From NCBI GenBank assembly GCA_964371155.1, contig CAYJLI010000032.1, positions 1 to 25,239 of the forward strand: a stretch of DNA of 25,239 bases, read 5' to 3'. Shown here one piece after another: positions 6,323 through 14,627 of the stretch (positions are counted from its first letter, which is position 1; each line of letters opens with the position of its first letter). The notes under the pieces are model-generated. The model had not been told where the DNA came from. It saw only the letters and a program-made list of their open reading frames with translations, and ran no database searches. The stretch is from CAYJEQ01 sp964371155 (GTDB lineage Bacteria > Bacillota > Clostridia > Oscillospirales > Ruminococcaceae). Position numbers and translations under genes: made by a program.

Positions 6323-7560
6323 GCAATGAACTGCGTGGTGATATACTAAAGGATTTTCAGATAAAGAAATTTTGTGCATATGGATTTCTTAAAAACTTAA
6401 AATTCTTTGAGCCGTATTTGATTATTTACTTGATGAGCAGCAATATAAATCTTTTTCAAATCGGCATTTTGATATCCATTAGGGAGATAATTGTAAATCT
6501 ATTTGAAATTCCATCTGGATTTATTGCCGATTATTTCGGCAGGAAAAAAGAGATGTATTTCTGCTTTGGCTTTTATATAATTTCATTTATTGTCTTCTTT
6601 TTCACCGATACTTTTACACTCGCTGCAGTGGGAATGGTGTTCTTTGGTTTGGGCGAAGCCTTTAGGTCGGGGACTCATAAGGCGATGATTTACACTTATC
6701 TGGATTTTAAAAATTGGCAGAGCGAGAAAACATTTGTATATGGCAGAACTCGCTCCTTTTCACTAATAGGAAGTGCTATAAGCAGCCTGCTCGGCATATT
6801 TTTAATACTCAGTGTGCCGTCCGATAGCTACATTTTCTTATTTTCGGTAGTGCCATATATTTTGGATTTATTTCTGATTATGAGCTACCCAAAATTCTTA
6901 GATAATTCCGATAAAAAGCATGGGACATCATTTAAGGATATGGCGAAAGATGTTATCAAAAGCTTTCGCATAAATAAAAAACTGAGAAATATCTTGATAG
7001 AAGAGGGTATAGCTGAAGCTGGATTTTCCTATGTGAAAGACTTAATACAGCCTATTTTAGAAATGATTATATTAGGCAGTGGAATTTCGCTGATTGCCTC
7101 CCTATCCGCCGACGATAATCTAAAGGTGGTATTGGGGTTAATTTATGCTTTGCTCAATCTATTTGGCTCATATTTTTCAAAAAAGGCATACTTACTAAAA
7201 GGGAAAAGAACGAGTTTGGCGTGCTTATCACAAATACATATAGCTTATGCGCTTTCATGTGGACTACTTGCATTTTTTTCAGAGCAGTATTTGATGGTAT
7301 GCTTAATTTATCTCTTCATCTACATTTTGCACAGTATTCGCAAGCCCATATTTGTTGACGAGATAGATAATAATATTGATAAGTCGAACCGTGCCACTGT
7401 CATCAGTGCTTCTGCGCAGTTGAAGTCGCTATTTCTGATGATTTTTGCGCCCATGCTTGGATTTATTGCAGACAATGTCGGGATTTCGGTGGCAATGGCA
7501 ATTATATGCGTAGCATTTGCGGCTACTTTTCCATTGCTCAAAGTTAGTGCTTCGGATTAG
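6319..7560 (+). CDS. MFS transporter, probable drug/metabolite efflux
   Basis: A 413-residue membrane protein of the major facilitator superfamily. Motif A follows the second membrane helix at about residues 67-77 (GFIADYFGRKK), and hydrophobic segments continue to the C-terminus, consistent with 12 helices. The LSVPSD stretch and the KKLRNILIEEG loop mark the middle of the protein. No substrate can be read from the sequence. The start overlaps padR by four bases, so the two are translated together. PadR plus MFS is a common efflux arrangement; here they share the transcript with chrA. The gene is AT-rich compared with the housekeeping genes of the window. Confidence 0.82.
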   Translation: MSNELRGDILKDFQIKKFCAYGFLKNLKFFEPYLIIYLMSSNINLFQIGILISIREIIVNLFEIPSGFIADYFGRKKEMYFCFGFYIISFIVFFFTDTFTLAAVGMVFFGLGEAFRSGTHKAMIYTYLDFKNWQSEKTFVYGRTRSFSLIGSAISSLLGIFLILSVPSDSYIFLFSVVPYILDLFLIMSYPKFLDNSDKKHGTSFKDMAKDVIKSFRINKKLRNILIEEGIAEAGFSYVKDLIQPILEMIILGSGISLIASLSADDNLKVVLGLIYALLNLFGSYFSKKAYLLKGKRTSLACLSQIHIAYALSCGLLAFFSEQYLMVCLIYLFIYILHSIRKPIFVDEIDNNIDKSNRATVISASAQLKSLFLMIFAPMLGFIADNVGISVAMAIICVAFAATFPLLKVSASD

Positions 7561-7662
7561 CGAATAGGAATTATTGTGGCAAACTCCAAAACCTATGTAT
7601 TAGCATCTTGTAGCACATATTCCTAAAACACACCACTTCATACCATAAAAAACAAACACATC

Positions 7663-7689
7663 AAAATCCAGTCAACTCGGCTGGATTTT
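7663..7689 (+). terminator. probable terminator after the MFS gene
   Basis: AAAATCCAG (7663-7671) and CTGGATTTT (7681-7689) form a 9-bp stem with a nine-base loop. The T-run is within the stem's 3' arm, and the A-run on the other side would let it work in both directions. Confidence 0.5.
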
Positions 7690-7780
7690 AATGCGTTTAG
7701 AAAGAGAAATTTTCTACATACAATATCTGGCTCGCAGAAAATTTGCAGGCAACATATTTTACACTTCAAATTCTTATAGA

Positions 7781-7849
7781 GCAATAAAATGCCGACAAAA
7801 AGCGTTTTATTGCCATTATCAGCAGAGCTAAAACACAGCTCATTTTTTT
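7781..7849 (+). other. intergenic hairpins before csoR
   Basis: The 373-base gap between the MFS and csoR genes contains, besides the terminator at 7663-7689, a 9-bp stem GCAATAAAA/TTTTATTGC (7781-7813) and a short stem GAGCT/AGCTC followed by ATTTTTTT (7825-7849). The second could be a weak intrinsic terminator shielding the csoR promoter from readthrough. No convincing gene is present here. Confidence 0.35.
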
Positions 7850-7861
7850 GCATAAAAGCTA

Positions 7862-7890
7862 TTGACAAAAAGTGGTATCTTGAATATAAT
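7862..7890 (+). promoter_or_regulatory. sigma-A promoter of csoR-copA
   Basis: TTGACA (7862-7867), exactly 17 bases, TATAAT (7885-7890): a perfect consensus promoter. Such strength is expected where a repressor provides the control. Confidence 0.9.
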
Positions 7891-7895
7891 AACAG

Positions 7896-7914
7896 TATAC
7901 CCCCTACGGGTATA
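7896..7914 (+). promoter_or_regulatory. CsoR operator
   Basis: TATACCCCCTACGGGTATA is an inverted repeat (TATACCC/GGGTATA around a 5-base centre) with the G/C tracts typical of CsoR-family sites. It starts five bases after the -10 box and covers the expected transcription start, so bound apo-CsoR would block the promoter. Confidence 0.8.
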
Positions 7915-7933
7915 GAGTATAGGAGGGATTAAT

Positions 7934-8209
7934 ATGATACAATGCATGGATGTAGAGGCTATAAATAAGCGTCTTAAAAAAATTGAAGGCCAAGTGCGTG
8001 GCGTGAGTAAAATGGTCAATGAAGATAAGCCCTGTGAGGATATCTTAATTCAGATAGGTGCCATTAAGTCCGCACTGCACAAAACAGGACAGCTCATCCT
8101 TGAAGGGCATATGCACCACTGTGTTCTCGATGGTATAAACAGTGGGCAGGAAGAGGAAACAATCAAAAAGCTAATTTCAGCACTCAATCAATTTTCTAAA
8201 ACAATATAG
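7934..8209 (+). CDS. csoR: CsoR copper-sensing repressor
   Basis: A 91-residue all-helical DUF156/CsoR protein. The copper-binding triad is present with the spacing of Mycobacterium tuberculosis CsoR (C36, H61, C65): here Cys34 (KPCEDIL), His59 and Cys63 (GHMHHC). The N-terminus INKRLKKIEGQVRGV is the family's conserved basic helix. Cu(I) binding releases CsoR from DNA and induces export genes. AGGAGGG precedes the ATG. The gene is first behind a promoter carrying a CsoR-like operator, so it is autoregulated, and it lies ten bases before a CPC-motif ATPase gene. The intact C-H-C triad argues for copper and against the persulfide sensor CstR or formaldehyde sensor FrmR. Confidence 0.9.
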   Translation: MIQCMDVEAINKRLKKIEGQVRGVSKMVNEDKPCEDILIQIGAIKSALHKTGQLILEGHMHHCVLDGINSGQEEETIKKLISALNQFSKTI

Positions 8210-8218
8210 GAGAGCGCA

Positions 8219-10114
8219 ATGAAAAGTTATATAATGAAGCTAAATTCAGTCCCAATGCTCATAATTTCGGGGACATTCCTGCTTGCAAGCTTTATCACTG
8301 AATACATACTGCCACTAATGGATATATCTTTTGAATTCGCTATAAATCCTGCGTGGGTTTCACTTATAATTTCTGGTATTCCTCTTGCTTATCTTGCAAT
8401 AGTAAATACTTTAGACAAGCGAATTACCTCACCGCTTTTAATCACTATCGCAATGATTGCCGCTGTTTATATAGGCGATATCTTTGCGGCAGGGGAAGTT
8501 GCCTTTATTATGGCAATCGGTGAGCTTTTAGAGGACAGAACAGCCCAAAAAGCTAAAAAAGGCATTGAAATGCTTTTAAATCTTGTTCCCGCACAGGGCA
8601 GAGTAATCACCGAAAACGGCGAAAAAATGCTCGAAGCGAAAGATATTAAACAAAATGATATAATCAGAGTACTACCGGGTGAAAGCTTCCCAGCGGATGG
8701 CGTTATTGTCCTTGGTAATACAACTGTTGACCAAAGCATTATGACTGGCGAGAGCCTACCTGTGGATAAAGCTGAAGACGACGAAGTGTTTACAGGTACT
8801 ATTAACCGCTTTGGCTCGGTCGATGTTAAAGTAACAAAGTCTTTTGCAAATTCTTCGCTGCAAAAAATGATTAAGCTCGTAGAAGATGCCGATAATCAAA
8901 AAGCTCCAACGCAAAAAATCGTTGATAGATGGGCTGGTTATCTTGTTCCTTTAGCGTGTATAATTGCGATAATCACCTATATAATTTTCGCTTTTGCATT
9001 GGGCAGACCTGACGATGCGCTCATTCGTGCCGTGACAATTTTAGTTGTATTTTGCCCCTGTGCATTAGCTTTAGCCACCCCAACTTCAATTATGGCGGCT
9101 ATCGGCCAAGCAACCAAAAACGGTGTCTTGATTAAATCTGGGGAAGCCTTAGAGCGAATGGGGACGGTCTCGACTGTTTGCTTTGATAAAACAGGCACTA
9201 TTACACAGGGCAAACTTTCTGTGAGCGATATTAAAACCTTTAATTTTGATGAAAATATGCTTTTAACTCTTGCGGCGTCGGTAGAAAGCCGCTCTGAACA
9301 TCCAATCGGCAAAGCCATTATCAGCTACGGTAAAGCAAATGATATAATTTTTGCGGATATGAAATATTTTTCAATGGTAGTTGGAAAAGGTGTTACAGGC
9401 ACTGTGAATGGAGAAGTAATTTTCTGTGGAAATGAGAAGCTTATAGAAGACAATGCAAAACTTGCCACTCAAAACGAAGTCTTAGCCACTGTTTCGGCTT
9501 TGAGAGAGCAGGGAAAAGCTGTAATTATTGTGGCGAACACTAAAAAAATTATTGGTGTTATCGGACTTTCGGATGAGATAAAAGACACCTCAAAAATAGC
9601 CATCGAAAACCTTAAATCAGCAGGGATTGATAGAACCGTACTCCTTACGGGCGACAATGAAAAGAGTGCTAATTTTATAGCTAATAAAGTTGGAATAAGC
9701 GAAGTTAAATCCTCGCTTCTACCCGAGGGGAAAGTATTAGCTGTGAGTGAGTTTATGGAAAATGGAAGCGATGTTTGCATGGTGGGGGATGGTGTAAATG
9801 ATGCCCCCGCACTCAAAACTGCAAATGTGGGAATTGCCATGGGTACAATGGGCAGTGATATAGCTATTGATGCCGCCGATATTGCAATTATGGGTGATGA
9901 CATATCTAAGATTTCATACATCAAAAAGCTATCAAGTGCAACTATTTTCTCCATTAAATTTAATATCACCATGGCAATGATATTTAACTTTGCTTCAATT
10001 ATTTTATCGGTTATGGGGCTTTTAAATCCTGCAACAGGAGCCTTGGTTCACAATGCAGGCTCGGTACTTGTTGTACTAAATGCAGCAAGGCTTTATGATA
10101 AAAAGATAGTTTAG
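8219..10114 (+). CDS. copA: P1B heavy-metal ATPase, probable copper exporter lacking an N-terminal HMA domain
   Basis: A 631-residue P-type ATPase. Motifs: TGES (actuator, near residue 178), CPC (279-281) in the metal-binding membrane helix, DKTGT with Asp323, HP in SEHPIGKA, and GDGVNDAPA near residue 523. CPC and the CsoR partner point to Cu(I) export from the cytoplasm. Against a textbook CopA, no N-terminal HMA domain with CxxC is present (the first residues lead directly into membrane helices). The last helix region also reads HNAGSVLVVLNAARL, whereas P1B-1 pumps have an M-x2-SS motif, and FN stands where YN is expected. The substrate is therefore copper by context but not certain. AGGAG precedes the start. 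Transcription ends at the hairpin at 10127-10170. Confidence 0.85.
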   Translation: MKSYIMKLNSVPMLIISGTFLLASFITEYILPLMDISFEFAINPAWVSLIISGIPLAYLAIVNTLDKRITSPLLITIAMIAAVYIGDIFAAGEVAFIMAIGELLEDRTAQKAKKGIEMLLNLVPAQGRVITENGEKMLEAKDIKQNDIIRVLPGESFPADGVIVLGNTTVDQSIMTGESLPVDKAEDDEVFTGTINRFGSVDVKVTKSFANSSLQKMIKLVEDADNQKAPTQKIVDRWAGYLVPLACIIAIITYIIFAFALGRPDDALIRAVTILVVFCPCALALATPTSIMAAIGQATKNGVLIKSGEALERMGTVSTVCFDKTGTITQGKLSVSDIKTFNFDENMLLTLAASVESRSEHPIGKAIISYGKANDIIFADMKYFSMVVGKGVTGTVNGEVIFCGNEKLIEDNAKLATQNEVLATVSALREQGKAVIIVANTKKIIGVIGLSDEIKDTSKIAIENLKSAGIDRTVLLTGDNEKSANFIANKVGISEVKSSLLPEGKVLAVSEFMENGSDVCMVGDGVNDAPALKTANVGIAMGTMGSDIAIDAADIAIMGDDISKISYIKKLSSATIFSIKFNITMAMIFNFASIILSVMGLLNPATGALVHNAGSVLVVLNAARLYDKKIV

Positions 10115-10126
10115 TTTTTAAATTTA

Positions 10127-10170
10127 AAAGCCAAAAGCAATTTCTACATAAAATTGCTTTTGGCTTTTTT
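10127..10170. terminator. bidirectional terminator between copA and the alaS-unit
   Basis: A perfect 17-bp stem (10127-10143 and 10151-10167) with the loop ctacata is followed by T's on the + strand. On the - strand the upstream A-rich side provides a T-rich tail. It lies between convergent genes and can serve both. Confidence 0.9.
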
Positions 10171-10196
10171 GTTATGATTTAATATTTCATCTATTA

Positions 10197-10736
10197 CTAT
10201 TTAAAAAATAATGGAAGTGGCGCTAAAAAGAATATATCGGTTCTCTCTGCGGCATCACCCTCGGCTAAAGCGGCGCATTTGCCACATATTTCTCCACCGG
10301 ATTTTTTCACAAGCAACTCAAGTGCATTTAGTGATTCACCCGTGCTGATTACATCGTCAACTATCAGCACTTTTTTGCCCTCTAATCGCTCTATGTCGAT
10401 TTGATCCATGTATAAAGTCTGCTCTTTTGCGGTGGTGATGGATTTTACATCAACTGCAACAGGGGATTTCATATATAGCTTTTGACTTTTTCTCGCCAAA
10501 ATATAATTCTTGCCCGACTGCCTTGCCATCTCATAAGCAAGCGGTATGCCCTTCGACTCCGCCGTGATAATAACATCAAACTCAGGGGCTTTCTTTAAAA
10601 GTTCCTCAGCACAAGCAATAGTTAACTCAACATCGGAAAACATTACAAATGCCGCAATATCCAAATTTTCATTTACAGGGCATATTGGAAGTTCCCTTGT
10701 GAGCCCTGCTACTTTTAATGTATAAAATTCTGACAT
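10197..10736 (-). CDS. type I phosphoribosyltransferase, adenine PRTase-like
   Basis: A 179-residue cytosolic purine/pyrimidine-type phosphoribosyltransferase, which would join a nucleobase to PRPP. The PRPP-binding motif is VLIVDDVISTGES near residues 123-135. An upstream loop (ITAESKGIPLAYEMA) and the RKSQKLYM segment are shared with adenine phosphoribosyltransferase-like proteins of COG0503. No HTH domain of the PurR type is present. AGAGAGGT precedes the start. It is the last gene of the alaS - HIT - PRTase unit, with the terminator at 10127-10170 behind it. Adenine is the most likely substrate, but xanthine- or orotate-type enzymes share the fold, so I leave the symbol open. Confidence 0.8.
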   Translation of the reverse strand: MSEFYTLKVAGLTRELPICPVNENLDIAAFVMFSDVELTIACAEELLKKAPEFDVIITAESKGIPLAYEMARQSGKNYILARKSQKLYMKSPVAVDVKSITTAKEQTLYMDQIDIERLEGKKVLIVDDVISTGESLNALELLVKKSGGEICGKCAALAEGDAAERTDIFFLAPLPLFFK

Positions 10737-10791
10737 TTAATTTACCTCTCTCTAATATACTTAAAATTTCTTCATCCTGCAAACTACTCGG

Positions 10792-11130
10792 TTAACCCGG
10801 AGGCCATGTGAGATTTCTTCCTCCGAGTAGGTGAAAATGCAGATGGTCAACTGTTTGTCCACCATCACTGCCACAATTGTTTACTACTCGATATCCGTCA
10901 TTTAAGCCTGAATTTTTAGCTATATCGGCTATTTTAGAAAAAATATCAGACACCACCGATGCATTATCGGAGTTTATCTCGTCACAGCTTTTAATATGCG
11001 TCTTAGGGATAATTAAAATATGCACGGGGGCTTTAGGGTCAATGTCGTTAAAGGCGAAGATGTTTTCGTCCTCATATACCTTATTCGAGGGAATTTCGCC
11101 CGCAATAATCTTGCAAAAAATACAATCCAT
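10792..11130 (-). CDS. HIT-family (HinT-like) nucleotide-binding protein
   Basis: A 112-residue histidine-triad protein. The triad HLHFHLLGG lies at about residues 95-103, and the N-terminus CIFCKIIAGEIPSNKVYEDE is the family's typical opening, with a Cys pair seen in zinc-binding members. HinT proteins hydrolyse nucleoside phosphoramidates, including aminoacyl-adenylates, which makes the neighbourhood with alaS meaningful: stray alanyl-AMP is a plausible substrate (inference). The protein ends LTWPPG. It lies 84 bases after alaS and 55 bases before the PRTase gene, all on the minus strand, with a good AAGGGAG site. Confidence 0.9.
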   Translation of the reverse strand: MDCIFCKIIAGEIPSNKVYEDENIFAFNDIDPKAPVHILIIPKTHIKSCDEINSDNASVVSDIFSKIADIAKNSGLNDGYRVVNNCGSDGGQTVDHLHFHLLGGRNLTWPPG

Positions 11131-11214
11131 AATAACACTCCCTTTATTTTAGTGAATGAGTAATAGCGGAGAGTGAATAAGTTGGTCTTACCCACCCACT
11201 ATTAATATTTAGCC

Positions 11215-13863
11215 TTATTTCATCATGTCTTTAATAATTTCAGGCGCTTTTGCTATTGCTTCGTCAATTTTAAATATCTCGGTTGCACCACCCATTGCGC
11301 TGTCAGGCCTGCCGCCACCGCTTCCGCCTACGAGTGCGGTAACTGCTTTAATAAGCTTGCCAGCATGCACTCCTGCCGCTATTGCATCCTTGCCACAAGC
11401 CGCAAGTAGGGAGGCTTTATCGTCGTTAATTGTTACGAAAATAGCTACCACATCGGCTTGATTTTCCTTAATTCTATCGCCGAGCACTCTTAGGCTTTCG
11501 GGTTTTGCACCTGTGATTGTGGTGGAAATAAATCTAATATTGCCTATTTTTTCTGCATCGCTGAACATGCCCTTCATCTGCATGTCTGCGGCTTTTTGAT
11601 TTAGCCTGTCTATCTCTTTTTCTTTTTCTTTAAGCTCAAGGGAGAGTATTTTTGCTTTTTCGGCAATCTCATTTACATTGCCCACTTTTAGGTTTTCGGC
11701 AGTTGCCACCATTATAGAATTCATTCTGTCGATTACGCCGAGCACGCCTCTACCAGTAACCGCCTCAATTCTTCTCACGCCAGCAGCAACGGAGGATTCT
11801 TTTAAAATTTTAAACAGCCCTATACCACCCGTGCTCTTAACATGGGTACCACCGCAGAGCTCTATGCTTCTTTGCCCAATATCGCAAACACGTACTACAT
11901 CTGAATATTTTTCACCAAATAGTGCTATTGCACCTTTTTTCTTAGCGTCATCTATATTCATCTCGGAGGTTGACACTTCGTAATCTTTTAAAATCATATC
12001 ATTTACGAGGTATTCGGTCCTATCAAGCTGCTCTGGCGTCATAGCGTCAAAATGGGAAAAGTCAAAACGGCATACCTTGGAATCAACATATGAGCCCGAC
12101 TGATGCACATGGCTTCCAAGCACCTCTCTAAGCGCTTGCTGGAGCAGATGGCAGGCGGTGTGGTTTCTCATCGAAGCTCTTCTGTGAGCTGAATCAACCT
12201 GCACTGTAACTGCATCATTTATCTTAATTACACCAACTTCAAGTTTACCTATATGCATAATCTGCCCCGTGGGGGATTTCTTAGTATCCATTACCCTAAA
12301 GACATTACCACTTACCATAATTGCACCGATATCGCCCACCTGTCCGCCACTTTCAGCGTAGAAAGGTGTTTTAGATAGGATTATAACGCCTTCGTCACCG
12401 TCATTCATCTCTTCGGTTAACATTCCATCAGATACCATCGCAAGCACTTTCGCTTCCTCTTTCATTGAGTGATATCCAGTGAATTCAGTTGATATATCCA
12501 TTCCTGCAAGGAGATCGTCCTCCCAGCCTTTATCGCCCATAGCGGCGGTTGCGGCTCTTGCTCTTTCCCTTTGCTCGCTCATCTTAGCTAAAAACTCATC
12601 TTCGTCAAGGCTAATACCCTTTTCTTCTAAGATTTCACGTGTTAAATCAATGGGGAAGCCGAATGTATCATAAAGCTTAAATACATCCTCACCCGAGAGC
12701 ATTTTTTTATCATTTGAGATTGCACTTTGGTCGAGCTTGTCAATCAGCGAATTTAATAGCTCCATGCCCTGACCAATTGTCTTTTCAAATCGCTCTTCCT
12801 CGGTTTTGACTATTTTTATAATATAGTCTTTATTCTCGCTTAGCTCTGGGTATGCTGAAGTGTTTTCCTCTATTACAGTAGCACAAACTTTATATAAAAA
12901 TGGCTCTGTAACACCGAGCAATCTACCGTGCCTTGACGCCCTTCTAAGAAGTCTTCTAAGCACATAGCCCCTGCCTTCGTTTAGAGGCATTACACCGTCT
13001 CCAATCATGAAAGTTGTACTTCTGATATGGTCGGTGATAACTCTAAGCGAAACATCGGTTTTCTCATTTGCAAGGTAGGTAACACCGGAAATTTCGCAGA
13101 TGTGCTTCATAATCTTTTGTACTGTATCCACTTCAAAGAGATTGTTTACTCCCTGTGAAATACAAGCAAGCCTTTCGAGTCCCATTCCTGTGTCGATATT
13201 CGGCTTTTCGAGTGGGGTGTAATTGCCCTCACCGTCCGAATTAAACTGTGTGAAAACTAAATTCCAAAACTCTACATATCTATCGCAATCACAACCTACT
13301 GCGCAAGTGGGGCTATCGCATCCATGCTCCTCGCCTCTATCAAAATATATCTCTGAGCAGGGGCCACAGGGGCCTGTTCCGATTTCCCAGAAATTATCCG
13401 CCTTGCCAAGCCTTACGATTTTATCGGGGGATACACCCACTTCTTTTGTCCAGATATCAAATGCTTCATCATCGTCAAGATAGATGGACACCCAAAGTCT
13501 GTCCACGGGCATATCGAGCTCTTTGGTGATAAATTCCCATGCCCATGCGGTTGCTTCGTGCTTGAAGTAATCGCCAAAGGAGAAGTTGCCAAGCATTTCA
13601 AAATATGTGCCATGTCTTGCAGTTTTGCCAACCCTTTCGATATCGGGGGTTCTGATACATTTTTGGCAGGTGGTCACCCTTTTATTTGGGGGTGTTTCAA
13701 GGCCTAAAAAATACTTTTTAAGCGGAGCCATTCCCGAGTTTATAAGCAGTAGTCCAGCATCGTCCTTTGGCACAAGGGGTGCACTTCCAAGTATTGTGTG
13801 ATTTTTTCCCTCAAAAAACTTTAAATAACGCTCCCTGAGTTCATTTACTCCCATCCATTGCAT
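11215..13863 (-). CDS. alaS: alanyl-tRNA synthetase
   Basis: An 882-residue class II synthetase that charges tRNA-Ala in the cytoplasm, of the usual full length. The class II catalytic core is at the N-terminus (GTYFEMLGNFSFGDY, then GPCGPCSEIYFDRG). The central editing domain keeps both zinc-ligand sets, HTACH in RNHTACHLLQQAL and CGGTH; these remove Ser/Gly mischarged onto tRNA. The C-terminal part ends with the glycine-rich C-Ala segment GGSGGGRPDSAMGG. I prefer the ATG at 13863 (MQWMGVNELRERYL) to the one at 13875, because AAGGA lies directly against the latter and about 12 bases before the former. Expression is controlled by the T-box leader upstream. Confidence 0.97.
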   Translation of the reverse strand: MQWMGVNELRERYLKFFEGKNHTILGSAPLVPKDDAGLLLINSGMAPLKKYFLGLETPPNKRVTTCQKCIRTPDIERVGKTARHGTYFEMLGNFSFGDYFKHEATAWAWEFITKELDMPVDRLWVSIYLDDDEAFDIWTKEVGVSPDKIVRLGKADNFWEIGTGPCGPCSEIYFDRGEEHGCDSPTCAVGCDCDRYVEFWNLVFTQFNSDGEGNYTPLEKPNIDTGMGLERLACISQGVNNLFEVDTVQKIMKHICEISGVTYLANEKTDVSLRVITDHIRSTTFMIGDGVMPLNEGRGYVLRRLLRRASRHGRLLGVTEPFLYKVCATVIEENTSAYPELSENKDYIIKIVKTEEERFEKTIGQGMELLNSLIDKLDQSAISNDKKMLSGEDVFKLYDTFGFPIDLTREILEEKGISLDEDEFLAKMSEQRERARAATAAMGDKGWEDDLLAGMDISTEFTGYHSMKEEAKVLAMVSDGMLTEEMNDGDEGVIILSKTPFYAESGGQVGDIGAIMVSGNVFRVMDTKKSPTGQIMHIGKLEVGVIKINDAVTVQVDSAHRRASMRNHTACHLLQQALREVLGSHVHQSGSYVDSKVCRFDFSHFDAMTPEQLDRTEYLVNDMILKDYEVSTSEMNIDDAKKKGAIALFGEKYSDVVRVCDIGQRSIELCGGTHVKSTGGIGLFKILKESSVAAGVRRIEAVTGRGVLGVIDRMNSIMVATAENLKVGNVNEIAEKAKILSLELKEKEKEIDRLNQKAADMQMKGMFSDAEKIGNIRFISTTITGAKPESLRVLGDRIKENQADVVAIFVTINDDKASLLAACGKDAIAAGVHAGKLIKAVTALVGGSGGGRPDSAMGGATEIFKIDEAIAKAPEIIKDMMK

Positions 13864-13944
13864 AATTATTACCATTCCTTTCTAAGTTGCACAAAATAAG
13901 TATTATATAGTTGCTCTTGTACCATGTTTCTAATATATAAAAAT

Positions 13945-13977
13945 AAAAAAACCCCCATCCCAAAACAGGGACGAAGG
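13945..13977 (-). terminator. T-box-controlled intrinsic terminator
   Basis: On the minus strand CCTTCGTCCC pairs with GGGATGGGGG across the loop TGTTTT (three wobble pairs) and is followed by seven T's. It lies about 80 bases before the alaS start and directly after the T-box sequence, as expected for the alternative fold. Confidence 0.9.
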
Positions 13978-14165
13978 CATAAAACTCCGCGGTACCACCC
14001 AGATTGCAATAAAAATATTGCCTCTTAAAAGACTTAACGCGTCCATTCGGCTTTCGTTATTTCCGAAAGCAGCTCGGGGGTGGCTTCTCGATATTATCTG
14101 TGGACAGCTTTCAGCAAATGCCGTCCTCTCTGTGGCAGATTTAATATCGGGTGATTCCCGTCATA
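13945..14165 (-). promoter_or_regulatory. T-box riboswitch of alaS, GCC (Ala) specifier
   Basis: On the minus strand the leader carries the conserved T-box GGGTGGTACCGCG (14000-13988). Upstream is Stem I, with the basal helix GGCT/AGCC, the AGAGAG bulge, a GCTGAAAG-type apical motif, and the GAA-GCC-ACC context that places the specifier codon GCC at 14084-14082, matching Ala. Uncharged tRNA-Ala pairing with the specifier and the T-box would stabilise the antiterminator and let alaS be transcribed. The left edge is the terminator, and the right edge is the predicted transcription start. Confidence 0.93.
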
Positions 14166-14171
14166 GCCTTT

Positions 14172-14201
14172 AATATATGGGATAAGTTCTAAGGATGGCA
14201 A
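14172..14201 (-). promoter_or_regulatory. alaS promoter
   Basis: On the minus strand: TTGCCA (14201-14196), 18 bases, TATATT (14177-14172). The -35 hexamer uses the last bases of the inverted repeat that bounds the element at 14197-14462. Confidence 0.6.
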
Positions 14202-14462
14202 TACTTGAACCCGCACAGGTATTAGTGGAATAATTTTCACTAATACTACTTCAAACCCTTTGGTAATACGCAAGTATTACCTGCAGCGTTTTCATTGTCT
14301 TAGCAAAAATTCTCTCCACTAAAACTACTCTGCACCGATAAGGGCAGTTTTTTGAGTAGTTTTTTGTCTGAGGGATGAAGCCTTACTCGTGTAAGGTGAG
14401 GAGTGAAGGCGAAAAAATGCCAAAAAGATGCTTTTATCGGCTGTGTGTGTTCAAGTATTGCC
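14197..14462. repeat. 266-bp structured element with 14-bp terminal inverted repeats
   Basis: GGCAATACTTGAAC (14197-14210) and GTTCAAGTATTGCC (14449-14462) are perfect inverted repeats. Inside are several further stems: ATTAGTG/CACTAAT, GGTAATAC-gcaa-GTATTACC, AAAACTACTC/GAGTAGTTTT, CCTTAC-tcgt-GTAAGG and CCGATAA/TTATCGG. There is no open frame of note and no obvious target-site duplication. It resembles a non-coding miniature mobile element or a family of structured intergenic repeats; the partial match at 4570-4660 supports a dispersed repeat. It lies between the amidase gene and the alaS promoter. The remaining 165 bases to the amidase stop (14463-14627) show nothing I can assign. Confidence 0.6.
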
Positions 14463-14627
14463 ACCCAACAATGAAATTATAAGTCCTAAAGCGCTAAATG
14501 TCAATATTTTTTTAACAATCTGTGTAGATAATAGCTCCTATTTGATATTTTGCCCATCTTTTACCGCCACAGGTGGATAAAATAGATGCTTATATACCTT
14601 TTAATACTTGTTTTATAGGGGCTCCCC

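Noticed and set aside
7638..7868. Minus-strand open frame of 76 codons before csoR
   Set aside because: No ribosome binding site was found. The frame crosses several hairpins and the start of the csoR promoter, and the translation matches no family I know.
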